64,000 nucleotides of DNA, from positions 2,667,001-2,731,000 of the forward strand of contig WPIO01000025.1 of NCBI GenBank assembly GCA_009760855.2. Reading direction: 5' to 3'. A model generated the notes under the pieces. It was not told the origin of the DNA and ran no database searches. It worked only from the letters and a program-made list of their open reading frames with translations. The translations under genes and the position numbers were made by a program. Source of the DNA: Cristatella mucedo. Lineage: Eukaryota; Bryozoa; Phylactolaemata; Cristatellidae. Each line of letters opens with the position of its first letter. Within the stretch, counting starts at the first letter, position 1. Positions 23,380 through 34,422 of the stretch are shown here, piece by piece.

Positions 23380-24679
23380 AGGGAGAGAGACAGACAGACA
23401 GAGAGAAGCGGCAGTGCTCACTCCGGGTTGGGCTTGCAGCTCGAGATCCGTCCGCGAAGATAATGTAAAAAAAGAAGCTAAAACCACTCGTTCCTCACAG
23501 CATAAACTCCATCCGTGTGCACTGTACGTTGTGCGCTTACGCATACTGAAGATGCGCAGTCTACCACTAACTAGTTCGTACGTTTCCTTTCCAACAAAAG
23601 TAAAGTACTTCGAAAGTGATCAAGTTCTCCGGTGATATGCTGCAGATATTCTATTATTACTATAATTGTGAAAGTTCTAAATACAAGTAGAAGCGTAGCG
23701 AAAGAGCTGCGTTCCAGAAACGAACCAACGTAGTAAGGATGTTACATTCTCAAAAGACTTCATTACAACTCCTGCCGAAGTAGAAGCAAGCCGCAGCCGA
23801 TTGGCAAAGTTAGCCCACGTTAAGTTGCTGAGAAATTGCATTCATCACTATATCTTTCCCGGAGAATCACGCGAGAAAATCACAGCACTCCCACATGCTG
23901 TCGAAAAGGGGACACGCGTTCCAAAGAGAATCGATAACGTAGCGGAAAATGAGCTGCCGTGGAAACGGTTGACGCGATGGAAGCCGGCCAGTGAACGATC
24001 GTTGCGCGTGTGAGCGACCGCGTCCCACCCGCGTGGCCGCAGGTCGCATCTCGCGCAGCACGAGATCGGACCGGCAACTGCGATCCACTCAGTACGTCAA
24101 TCGAGCGAGCCTCATGGCCAGGTGAGGCGACGCGTGCTCGAACCGGAACTCCAGGTTCGTGGTGCTCACCAGCTGCCGCCAACGACTTCCTGAGGTCAAG
24201 TTGAGAGCTACGCCTCATCTCTCTGCCGCTGGTGAGGCGGCGGTATCGCAGGGCCCTAACGTGAAGGCCCGCTGCGTCGACGAGAGCACACATTGAGGTA
24301 GCGCGGCTCTCGCCAAGCGCTCAGACGCAGCGGTCGCGGCGCACTCGCGTCCGCCGCCGCACGCACTCACCTTGTCACCGAGTAACCGATGTCGCTGAAC
24401 GAGAGCAGCGGCTGGTGGCTGAGCGAGACCAGGGACGAACGGGGACACGTCGCTAGCGCAACGCAGCCGCATCAGCCTGCGAGAGAGCGTCGCGAGCGGC
24501 GGCTGTATGTGAGCGGCGAGGCGAACCGAGCGGCGGCACCACGCCGCACTTCGACTGTCTGTGCGGCCAGCTCTGTTTCGCGGCGGAGCCGGTTATGCGA
24601 GTAATGCAAACTCGAGTTTTGCACGTTTCTAGTGCTAGCTCATTAATTCTCGCTAGCAGGCTACGGAGGCATAACACAG
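23380..24679. other. Unassigned; CpG-rich block at 24000-24600
   Basis: No gene could be supported. The CpG-rich part has overlapping open frames on both strands (for example 23880-24293 minus) with basic, low-complexity products typical of translated GC-rich DNA. Confidence 0.3.
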
Positions 24680-24729
24680 CCTCTAGCTTGCTGGTACGAA
24701 AGCTCACAGAGTGAAATAGATCAAGAGAG

Positions 24730-24778
<49 letters not shown>
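24680..24778. repeat. Dispersed 55-base repeat copy 2 plus (GA)n
   Basis: Bases 24680-24735 repeat the segment at 23324-23377. A (GA)n run of about 54 bases follows immediately and ends near 24778. Confidence 0.85.
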
Positions 24779-24779
24779 A

Positions 24780-25900
24780 AGCAAGAGCGAGACAAAAAAT
24801 TGGAGTGCTGAACGCACTGTGATACGGAACAAGGCTTCGGATCGATGCCTAGATCACAGCGATGGGCGCCTAGACTTAATATCTCGCAAGTTTCGAAGAA
24901 AACTTCGTTGATTAAAGCAAGTGTGCAGAACGAGGTCGAAGGACAGTCAAGAAATGGAGTCATGGCTTGCAGTGCGAAGGACCGGCTATCGAAACTTTCT
25001 ATACTATGGTGCAATACCCAGCCTAATCCAGGATCTTTACTCTCCGACTGTCTCAGCTGCTGCAGCGGCAAAGATTGGAGAAGATTAGACACAAGAGAAA
25101 CAAAGCTGCCCGCCTCCTAAGTGGACACTGCCGGCGCGGCAATGTTTTTTCGGAACAATGGACGGCGAGCTCTGCTGAGCAGGGAATCCAGAGGTCGGCG
25201 CGCGAGAATCTCTAGGAGGTAAGGCTCTGTACGACGCACGTACGGACGCCGGTCTGTACCCTGTGACGAGAACACGCCCCCACCAAAAAAGAGCGCTCTG
25301 GAAAAAGGTACACGACAACGAAGCGCCTCACAAAAGTGTATTTCCACGCCGCCGTACAATTGCATTCTCCTCGAACAGCATCAGCGGCCAGCACACACGG
25401 CCGAGCCACACTGCACGCAATTGGTTATCACTTCTGCCTCGACTTCGCTCTTCTGCCTCGACTTTAACATATTCAGACCACAAAGAGCCTGGCCATAGAT
25501 CTTAATCAAGGCCCAGACGTAAGCACACATAAAAGGGCAGTCGCCCAAGGACCATAAATCTACCAACGCTGCTGGACCAGCGCCAGCACCATCATAGAGG
25601 CTGCCCCTGGCGGATCCGTCTCACCGCTATGCCACCGGAGCGCCCCAGCCTCTGTTTTCAGATCTCGACATTTACAGCTCAGCCTTGCCGAAGTACGCGC
25701 GCCATCGTTAGGGACGTGTAGGTTTATTTAAAGAGGATGTGCTACACTTAACAGCCTGCTGCTACACTTAACGAACTGCACACTGTGGCCCAGGTGCAGC
25801 ACATAATCGCCATTCCTCGATTGCCATTCTAACCCGCTACGTCCCTGAATGTATATTTCATAGTTTACTATATTTACTATATATATATTTACATACATCG
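24780..25900. other. Unassigned stretch
   Basis: There is no supported gene. Several 60-90 codon frames overlap one another on both strands without recognisable domains. Confidence 0.25.
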
Positions 25901-25911
25901 GTATGTCATGT

Positions 25912-26054
<143 letters not shown>

Positions 26055-26312
26055 ATAATGTATACACCCGGAATGCTCCTGTGTGTAAACCCCTCAGAGA
26101 CAGGGATGTAACCATGTACACACTATTTATGGTGAGTAAAGAGTGTGTGGAGTCATCCAGCGAGGGCCATTGAGTGGAAAGTATAATTAAGTACCTTACT
26201 TATAAATTTAAAATACATGTGAATAAATGTACAACTACACACACGCGAGTTATATGTCCCGATATACGTGTATATATCATATATGCGAATATAAACATTG
26301 AAAATATATATA

Positions 26313-26500
26313 CAGTCAGCCCCAGACTTACAAAATAAATAAGGACCAAAAAACATGTCTTCTGTCGAATTTTTTAAGTCGAAAAGGGTATAATATATGT
26401 TCTGCTAGTATATGTTCTGACGCTGTCAGACGTCGTTTCCTCCCTACTGTTTGAGCCTTAGTCGAATTTAGGCGAGTTTTTATAGCTTTCTTGGATATAT
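26313..26500 (+). mobile_element. Possible pogo/Tigger-like element end
   Basis: CAGTCAGCCCCAGACTTAC follows a TA dinucleotide and resembles the ends of pogo/Tigger elements (CAGTnnnCCCnnGACTTAC). TTCTGTCGAATTTTTTAAGTCG downstream adds weak dyad symmetry. The opposite end was not found. Confidence 0.35.
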
Positions 26501-27007
26501 TTTGATTTTTAATACATAGTAATAAGTTTATATACATGTGTATATTTATCTGTACATAAGCATCTGAAACCTTATGTGTATTTACATAACTCTACCAGAG
26601 ATCACTGCCTGTGGACTCGCTTCGCTGAGTCACAATAAAAGTAACCATAGTATTTTCACGAAAGACAATTGGCGATATCTTGCAGTGTGACGGAAGGATG
26701 CCATCTTGCCACGTGACGGACGGAAGGTTTTTAGTTTAATTAGTAGATATACAGGCTTTTACGTGCAAAGATCTATAGACCCTATAAATTAAATGGTCAT
26801 GTGTCTGCACGAGATCAACATGCCCTATTGCAAAGTGACCTATCACCAGACTGTCACATCAGCTTCACAGTCAAGTCATCCTACTTTCACTTACATTTAT
26901 TTCAAAAATTCGAGCCAGCTTTGACAGGCATACTACTTCTACATCGGTCCTTGCATGGGGAAATCTCTTCTCAGCTCCTTTAAATGACCACTGGGATGTC
27001 TCCTGGC

Positions 27008-27621
27008 GATTGCCTGACAGATAAGCCCCTGACAAAATAGCCTGCACACAAGAGAGCCCAAGACAAAATAATCCCGAAAAATTAAAAGAATATTTTTATA
27101 AATCATTTATTGTTCGATTAGCTTATTAAATAGACCATATTGTATTGCGATAATGTAAATCCAATTTGAAAATACGTTTCACTCAAAATGTTAAAAAGTT
27201 AAAATTTATTAAAATATTTTGTTCAAAAGAATTCTAGATAATTCAAAAATAATTTAATAATACTCCACATTTTTGTTTTTTATTTTGATTTCCGTTTTCC
27301 GCCATATTCTTGTAATCCTTTCTGGCCAAATCGATCAGTCAATACGGAGAACATAGAATCACAGAAAGAAAAGAGTTGTTAATTAACGAAGAGTAAACCC
27401 TACACCATAAACCCCAAATTATACCCTTAACCTTAAACCCCAAACCCTAAACCTTATTTTGTATTTTAGGCCTTCGTTAGTAGTTTTTATCTCAAAAGTA
27501 TCTCCTTTGTCGGGGCTATTTTGTTTGGGTTATTATTTTGGGGCTATTTTGTCTTAGGTTGTTTTGTGTGCAGGCTATTTTTTCGGAGCTATTTCGTCAG
27601 GGGATATTTTGTCGGTTCACC
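27008..27621. mobile_element. Non-autonomous TIR (foldback/Mutator-like) element
   Basis: The element is flanked by a perfect 9-base duplication TCTCCTGGC (26999-27007 and 27622-27630). Its ends are long inverted repeats: CCCCTGAC and AAATAGC..., CCTGCACACAA and AAGACAAAATA occur near the left end and, inverted, near the right end. Each arm is built from a repeated GACAAAATAGCC-type motif. The centre is AT-rich with a C/A-rich block (27395-27455). No transposase is encoded, so movement would need one supplied elsewhere. A 9-base duplication suits the Mutator group, but I cannot confirm the superfamily. Confidence 0.75.
27395..27455. repeat. Degenerate telomere-like (AACCCTAA-type) repeat
   Basis: TAAACCCTACACC, CTTAACCTTAAACC and CCAAACCCTAAACC form irregular AACCCT/AACCTT units inside the TIR element. 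The register varies, so it is only telomere-like. Confidence 0.5.
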
Positions 27622-27892
27622 TCTCCTGGCAATAAGGCGCTTAGAGCTGGTGAAAAACTTGAGAGCCCGAGTCGTCTGTTGCGAACTTCGTAGTTGCTAC
27701 ATTACACTATTTCTCACCAAACAGCACCAGCTCCACATCAAGCAGCTTTTTGACTTCGACGTTTCGTCACTCACTTTTAGGTCAATTCATACTCTTGCTC
27801 CAACCTGCCTAGCCGAACTACCTCCCAATGAGACCAAGTGTCGTGCCACTCGCTCGGCTCACTCAAGTCGTTTACTTCCGCCTCGAATCGAC

Positions 27893-27938
27893 GTCTCTCT
27901 CTCTCTCTCTCTCTCCCTCTCTCTCTCTCTCCCCTCTC

Positions 27939-27985
<47 letters not shown>

Positions 27986-28015
27986 ATATGTGTCCCTCTG
28001 CCTCTCTCTCTCTCT
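27893..28015. repeat. (CT)n microsatellite
   Basis: CT repeats with CCCTCT interruptions directly abut the LINE-A fragment. Part of the 188-codon frame at 27521-28087 is translated repeat. Confidence 0.95.
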
Positions 28016-28214
28016 CCATGTACTGTCCTACGACTCCGCTCACCTGGCACGACATTATTGAAACGGTGGCGGGTTGTATCAGTGTGATGATTATGACTGC
28101 CAAACAATTGCTCGCGGTTCGTGAATATTAATGAACAAAACCGGTTTTGTCAGAATGTATGGTTAGGGGTGTAAGAGCCCAAGTCGTGTTGCAGGTAATC
28201 ATTTTCGCCCTAGG

Positions 28215-28570
28215 ATTCCAGTTTGGAATAATTACGATAATATATTTGTTATTGCGCCTTCAGAGTATTAAAATCTCTAATAGGCACTTTATAATTACTG
28301 CAAAGGAGGCACGATTGAATAGCTTGTGGTAGCATACTTAATGAACGGAAACAAACGTAAAAATTTTGGTGGCAACATGCACAGGGTCAGAACGCATAAG
28401 CAACAGGACAAACAACGTGGACTCACTAAAGGCTGTCAAAAATAGGTGCGTTTTTAAGTTCTTTCTAATGTGGCCAAGTCAGGGGATGTCGGGACGGCAG
28501 TCGGAAGTGAGCTTCAGGCTTTGGGAGCATATTTGATTGCCGAAGGCGTCCCAGAATATCTGGTGCGAGC
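28215..28570 (-). mobile_element. LINE-A 3' end, decayed
   Basis: On the minus strand this has the sequence upstream of the stop (complement of GGAAGTGAGCTTCAGGCTTTGGGAGCATA), the 3' UTR (complement of CATGCACAGGGTCAG) and a damaged hairpin near 28255-28300. It lies directly 3' of a second, younger-looking LINE-A on the same strand. Confidence 0.65.
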
Positions 28571-28619
28571 CACATGGGCTTCGCTGCTGCCCTGTGTCGC
28601 CGAAAAAGCCTAAGCCACC

Positions 28620-29876
28620 AATAATAATAATAATAATATTGCACTTGATAAAGCGCCCTCAGAGAACTTAATCTCTTTCTAGGCGCTTTGCATTTGCTGC
28701 AAAGTGATATGCAATTGAATAGTAAATAAAATCATGCTTGAAAAACAAACAAAATAAATAATATGGTTAGGGTTGACATGCACAGGGTCAGCATGCAAAT
28801 GTGGTTAGAGGCAGCATGCACAGTGTCAGCACGCATAAGCACATCAAGAACGAATCACAGGGACCCACTAATGCTGTCCTAAATATGTGTGTTTTTAAGT
28901 TCCTTTTAAATGTGGTCAGGTCATGGGATGTTCTGACACAGGTCGGGAGGGAGTTCCAGGCTTTGGGAGCATGCGAGCTGAATGCACGGTCTCCGAAGGA
29001 TTTAAGGTTTGTACGAGGTATTTTCAGACTGTTGGATTCCGAAAAGCGGGTCGTACGATGCTTGGCCTGATGGGGTAGTATATCTGAAAGATAGGCTGGA
29101 GCCATAGAATGAAGAGACCTAAAATTGAGCGACAAAACCTTGAAGTCAATCCGTTGCCTCACTGGTAGCCAGTGCAGGTCGGCGAGAAGTGGAGTAGTGT
29201 GGCAACTGCGACGCTCATGACAGACAAGCCTAGCTGCAGAGTTTTGCACAAGCTGCAATCGCCTGATCGCACATGCTTGTAGGCCAGTAAGCAGTGAGTT
29301 GCAGAAGTCGAGACGGGATGTCACGAATGCATGGACCAACTTGGACGCGGTATCCTTATCTAAACAAGCCCTAATTTTAGCAATGTTATGAAGCTGAAAA
29401 TAGGCAGATTTGACTGTGGAGCTGATGTGGTCGTCTAACGAGAGGTCGCTTTGGAATATGACACCTCGATTTAGAGCTGATTCAGCTGGAGATATGCTGG
29501 CAGAGCCAATTTTGAAAGTCGGCCTATCCAATCTCTGAATCACACTGGGTTTGCCCATAACTAGTAAGGTAGTTTGATCATCGTTTAGTTTTAGAAAATT
29601 TGCTGCCATCCATGTGCGGATGTCATCAATGCATGCAGCAAGTGAGTTGAGAGAATTTGAGGTGCTCGAAGGCTGGGAGGGATCAAAGCAAAGGTACAAC
29701 TGAGTGTCATCCGCATAGAAGTGAAAGCCTAGATTGTGCTTGGCAATCACATCAGCAAGAGGGAGAGTATAAACCGTGAAAAGAACCGGACCTAGCATAG
29801 AGCCCTGAGGTACTCCATATTTTAGAGGTACTTCAGATGATCTTTGTCCATTCACGTCAATACTCTGGAGTCTCCC
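28620..29876 (-). mobile_element. LINE-A non-LTR retrotransposon, best-preserved copy
   Basis: This is a 5'-truncated CR1/L2-type LINE. From 5' to 3' on the minus strand it holds part of the RT domain, the post-RT region, a 3' UTR with GTCAGCATG..CATGCACAG blocks, the terminal hairpin (near 28650-28690) and an ATT tail (TAATAATAATAATAATAT at 28621-28638 on the plus strand). The truncation point near 29876 abuts a LINE-B fragment of opposite orientation. Confidence 0.85.
28788..29876 (-). pseudogene. LINE-A reverse transcriptase (5'-truncated, otherwise open)
   Basis: A continuous frame of about 362 codons begins inside the RT domain. PQGSMLGP (motif B) is followed by FYADDTQLYL (motif C, catalytic YADD at 29706-29717), FLKLNDDQT (motif D) and the C-terminal LINE region [29 protein letters not shown] and [17 protein letters not shown] primes element RNA copying on nicked target DNA. 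There are no internal stops, so the copy is fairly recent. The open frame continues to 29957 only by running through antisense LINE-B sequence. Motif A and the endonuclease are absent, so it cannot act on its own. Confidence 0.85.
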
Positions 29877-29899
29877 ACCAACGCTCGGCGTTGCGTCGA

Positions 29900-30418
29900 G
29901 GCCACTCTGCGGGCGCGCTGGCCGATATGTGTTAGCAAAATTCTCACCCTGACCCACAAGGCCCTAGACGGTTTGGCTCTTTCGTATCTAGTTGAACTGT
30001 TGCCCCAGTTTAAGTCTCTTTGCACTCCAAGGTCCTGTATGGACAATGAATTAGCTCTCCTATTCCTCCGCTTAAAGACCGTTAGCGACAGAAGCTTTAG
30101 CTCTGCAGGACCTAGACTGTGGAGCTCGCTTCCACAATTCTTTGGCAACAACATTTACTATCCTGCTGCCGACTATGGCTCATCTTTTCAGCGTTCCTGA
30201 GCTGCTACTTTTATGCCACTCACTACCTCAACTGCTCTCTTGATTCTGCTATGCTTCCTGCTTTCTCGTTCTTGCGTGAGACGAAGTCTACTGGCTACCG
30301 ACTGCGTACCAAAAGCCGCTTAGGCTGTGAGTTCGCTATGCAAAACTCACCAGCGTAGCACCCACGTAGTTTTTATGGCTTTGTGAAGTTACAGACGGAG
30401 ATACATTACATTAGCGTA
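29900..30418 (+). mobile_element. LINE-B C-terminal and 3' end
   Basis: The translation has KILTLTHKALDGLALSYL, the NELALLFLRLKTVSDRSFSS block and RLWSSLPQFF, followed by the LINE-B tail through TACAGACGGAGATACATTAC. It is joined 5'-to-5' with the LINE-A at 28620-29876. Confidence 0.75.
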
Positions 30419-30419
30419 G

Positions 30420-30995
30420 ATGAGCTATCGCGCTTCGCGAGATTAGTCTCCCGTCTTCGGCCCCTGCGATCGCCTGTCCTCGGCATAATGGCCCTCGTCA
30501 AGCAGTGCTGTGGAGCGCGCCTCTGCGTGTCGACTGCTGCGTCGATGCGCGCGAGCGGCTAGGGACGCGCCGAGTCGGCGGTGACTGCGTAATGCCACTA
30601 AGCTCTCGGTAGCGGCGGCGGCGGCGGTTGCCGGCGCCAAAATGAGCGGCCCTCGGCCACCGATGGCGTCCCACGAGGGTGAGGCGAGTCGTCTCCACCG
30701 AGCTCTCGCTCGCCGCTAGCGCCGACCATTTTTGACAAGACCGATTCTAATTATCTTCTCACTTCAAAGGGCTGCTGGTTATAATGTCGTATTCTGGGAA
30801 GTACCGATCGAAAGCCACGAGAGGCGGCGGCGTCAGAGTTGCACTCGAGGCTTTGAGCTAGGTAGGAGTTTCGCCCATAGACCTCAAATTCGGCTGTTGA
30901 GTTTTGTTGTGTTGTCATAAAAGAGGAGTTGTACACAATGGCTCCTGCTGGACGCATGTAACCGTTCGCGGCAGTCGAACAGACTGCTGTACGCT
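30420..30995. other. Unassigned; CpG-rich block at 30430-30730
   Basis: There is no supported gene. The CpG-rich part includes a CGG run near 30615-30629. It could be a promoter or non-coding exon. Confidence 0.25.
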
Positions 30996-31069
30996 AAATA
31001 AATAAATATATATATATACATATACATATATATATATATATATATATATGCATAACAAGTCCATATATA

Positions 31070-31112
<43 letters not shown>

Positions 31113-31122
31113 ACTTGTTATG
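30996..31122. repeat. (TA)n repeat with perfect-arm palindrome
   Basis: CATAACAAGTCCATATATAT at 31051-31070 is repeated as its reverse complement ending at 31122 (ATATATATGGACTTGTTATG). A TA/TG spacer of about 30 bases lies between them. The DNA strand could fold into a long hairpin. Confidence 0.9.
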
Positions 31123-31756
31123 TTTTAGTATGGGCGCTCTTTAGTTGCGCCGTGTTTCGATAACGTCGGCACATCTGCGGGTGGTGCTGCTGCTGCACGT
31201 GCAAGTCGCTAGCAGTGAAACAAGGTTCAGGCGTCACCGACATTTGACGCCCACCGTCAGTGACTAGCACCATTACAAGCGATACAAGCGATGTCTTGGC
31301 GGAGCAGGACAAGCTGCCACACCGCGGTCGTCCCGCTACCGTGTATCCGTATGTCTCTTTGGAACCACACAAAGTGAGCAGAGCACCCTCTGCACTTTCG
31401 GCGATTTCTCACGTCTGTAGACAAAGTTCTCGCCATGCCAATCGGTTAGGTCGAATTGAATTTTTGATCGGTTCTTGGATTGAGCCATATGGAAAGGAAT
31501 CAGCGTTAGACGCACTAGTCTACCGCAGTAGGCGAGCTAAGTACCTTGTACACCAGTTGACAAAGCTGTTGCTATGAAATCTTTTTTTCTTTGTGCCAAA
31601 TTGGAAATTGTCCATCCGGTGATGGAAAGCAGCTGCTGCGACTCATCTTCCTTACAAGCAATGGCCATGCACTCGTAAAACACGCGGCCTGACCGTCCAA
31701 AATAACTGGTTCAGTTCGTTCGTATCGTATCGAAATTTCTTCGATGAGGCTCTCCG

Positions 31757-32094
<338 letters not shown>

Positions 32095-32099
32095 CCAGG

Positions 32100-33165
32100 T
32101 GAGCTATATGAGCGGCTTCTAGCTTTCGGGAACCTTCGGCTTAATGAGCTATCTGCGCATTAAGACTGGAATGGATTGCTGACATATCGCCTCTCTAATT
32201 GTATCCGACGTGCGTGGCGGCTGCATTCCCGCCTAGTTCCGTTCACCGGCTAACGAGATCGGGCAGATGATAGGCTCGTATTCAAGAGCAGACGCATACG
32301 AACATACTCAATCTCAGCACTCGGTAGGTCACTTAAGCAACTTCGCACGTCATTCAAGCACAGACGCTCGCACGACAGCTGGGTACGACTCGCGGAGCTC
32401 CGTTCAGGGCATCCGAGCTATCGGGCGGCGACTTGGCCCGATCGCGTCCCACTCTACGAACGCGAGTAGAGAGCGTCGCACGTCCTTTCGCTCGGTGGCT
32501 TCTAAACCTGTATGGGCGTTTTTCATTGCTTTAAATAATAACGAGTCCAAAGCTAGAGTACGGCTTCGCAGAACCTAGCTGCTGCGCCATCATTCTCCGA
32601 TAGACACGGCGATGCTCGAGCAGTGCGTAATTTAATTTGAGGGGCGTGCAATCGCGGCGCTGGGTCGCGAGCGATGCGGCATTTCGCGCGACGCTGGGCT
32701 GCCGAGTGCCGACTGGGCGATCCGCCTTCGTGACTGGAAGGTTTCACAAAATCTCCGTTCGCTACCTCGCACAATGCGCTGTGCTGTCGTCGCTGGAGCA
32801 CGCCTAGCCGCTGTAATGAAGTTCAAGGCGCGCCATGCAGCGGCTGGAGACCTATCATTACGACGTTAGACGCGAGCACGCAATTAGACGATTATGATGC
32901 TCCGCAGTCGGTACTTAATGCCGATAAATAGAGAATGCGTGCACGACTTTTTCAGGGTGCTGACGAGTAGGAGAACGCCCGATCTCATCAGAAGGTACAA
33001 GCAGGTACGGTGGACGGGGGGGGGGGCTGGACTGATTCACTAATTTGCAGCCCACTAAAGATGCCCATTGACGTGAAATACCGCCCAACCTTTCGTTGGT
33101 TGACCAAGTTTGTTCAAAGAGCATCCGAAATAATCTTTCACGACCAAAGCTATCTGCTGAAGACG
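32100..33165. other. Unassigned; CpG-rich block at 32380-32880
   Basis: No gene could be supported. Overlapping frames on both strands are Arg/Ala/Ser-rich. A run of nine G lies near 33018-33026. Confidence 0.25.
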
Positions 33166-33167
<2 letters not shown>

Positions 33168-33213
<46 letters not shown>

Positions 33214-33534
33214 CTCTCCGCGTCTCTCAGTGTATGTGTCACTCTTTCTCTCTCTCTCTGTCTCTCTTTGTCTCTCTATCTCTCTCTGTCTTTCCCTCTG
33301 TCTCTCCCTGTCTCTCTCTCTCTCTGTGTCTGTGTCTGTGTCTGTGTCTATGTCTGTGTCTGTGTCTGTGTCTGTGTCTGTGTCTATGTCTATGTCTGTG
33401 TCTGTGTCTGTGTCTATGTTTCTGTCTGTGTCTGTGTCTGTGTCTCTGTCTCTGTCTCTCCCTCTCTTTCTTTCTCTCCCTCTCTCTCTCTCTGTCTCTC
33501 TCTGTCTCTCTCTGTCTCTCTCTGTCTCTGTCTC

Positions 33535-33572
<38 letters not shown>

Positions 33573-33604
33573 CCTCTCTCTCTCTCTCTTCATCTTTCTC
33601 TCTC
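33168..33604. repeat. Compound (CT)n / (TGTGTC)n satellite-like tract
   Basis: CT dinucleotides flank a central hexamer array of TGTGTC and TATGTC units at about 33325-33450. The long frames over this tract on both strands are not genes. Confidence 0.97.
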
Positions 33605-33798
33605 GTTTCCGTTCGTGAATATCTCCTTCCCTCTTTCTCCTCTCTCATGCACGCACATGCACAAAATTGCACTTTCTCTGTTATCTCTTTCTATAAATCT
33701 ATAAATCCGAGTCTCTCCTTCACGAAAGCGCAAACACGCACGCTCGTGTGCACGCACGTATGCACTAACGCATACGCACTCGTATAAGCACACGCCCA

Positions 33799-33800
<2 letters not shown>

Positions 33801-33831
<31 letters not shown>
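33801..33831. repeat. (CA)n microsatellite
   Basis: About 15 CA units follow a CACG/CACA-rich lead-in. Confidence 0.9.
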
Positions 33832-33833
<2 letters not shown>

Positions 33834-34083
33834 GCGTACGTACGTTTATATGCCCACTGTGAAATGGCTAACCCGCTGTGAAAACTGCTAGAGATTATGA
33901 TAGATTGGTTCTTGAGCTCTTACAATTAGCAACGGCAAGGAATTAGAGTTCATCAAGAGCTCACTAGTCATCGGAGACTGAATAAAGGGTTGGGCCTCAG
34001 CAATGCTGAAGTACAAGACTTGATTCATTCTGTTAAAGGCAAATCTAAGGCATACATAATGAGTTGACGAACTCATACCTAAT

Positions 34084-34422
34084 TTGATTAAATATAGTCA
34101 TCCCTCGCCACTTAACGCTTCGACTTCCACCGCGTCACTCTATCGCAGGTTTTTAAATCTATTCATTAAGACGTTTTTCGAGATACTGAGATCATTCGAG
34201 GTACCTATGAAATATGGGGCACCTCAGGGCACCGTGCTAGGTCCGGTTCTTTTCACGGTTTATACTCTCCCTCTTGCCGACTTGATTGCCAAGCACAATC
34301 TAGACTTTCACTTCTATGCGGATAACACTCAATTGTACTTTTGTTTTGATCCCTCCCAGCCCTCCAGCACGTCGAATTCTCTCAACTTCCTTGCTGCATG
34401 TATTGATGACATCCGCACATGA
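34084..34422 (+). pseudogene. LINE-A RT motif B-C fragment with FYADN box
   Basis: A 112-codon frame whose first third is Tigger sequence and whose remainder is LINE-A RT. It contains GAPQGTVLGPVLFTVYTL, then FYADNTQLYF and the CFDPSQPSSTSNS block. The catalytic YADD is YADN, which would remove a metal-binding aspartate. The frame stops at the usual Trp position. Confidence 0.7.

Larger units (their letters stand above)
26795..27892 (+). mobile_element. LINE-A fragment split by a TIR element
   Basis: Bases 26795-26998 encode the LINE-A block QSDLSPDCHISFTVKSSYFH. Bases 27631-27892 continue in the same order with IRRLELVKNLRARVVC, LHIKQLFDFDVSSLTFRSIHTLAP and the PNETKCRATRS block. Between them lies a 614-base element flanked by TCTCCTGGC on both sides. 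Removing it and one 9-base copy rejoins the LINE in register. A CT microsatellite cuts the LINE at its 3' side. Confidence 0.75.

Noticed and set aside
29877-29957. N-terminal 27 codons of the LINE-A reverse transcriptase frame
   Set aside because: These codons are antisense LINE-B sequence read by chance. LINE-A similarity stops near 29876.
33010-33704. Several frames of about 200 codons over the CT/TGTGTC tract
   Set aside because: They are repeat artefacts with equal-length frames on both strands and no non-repeat domain.
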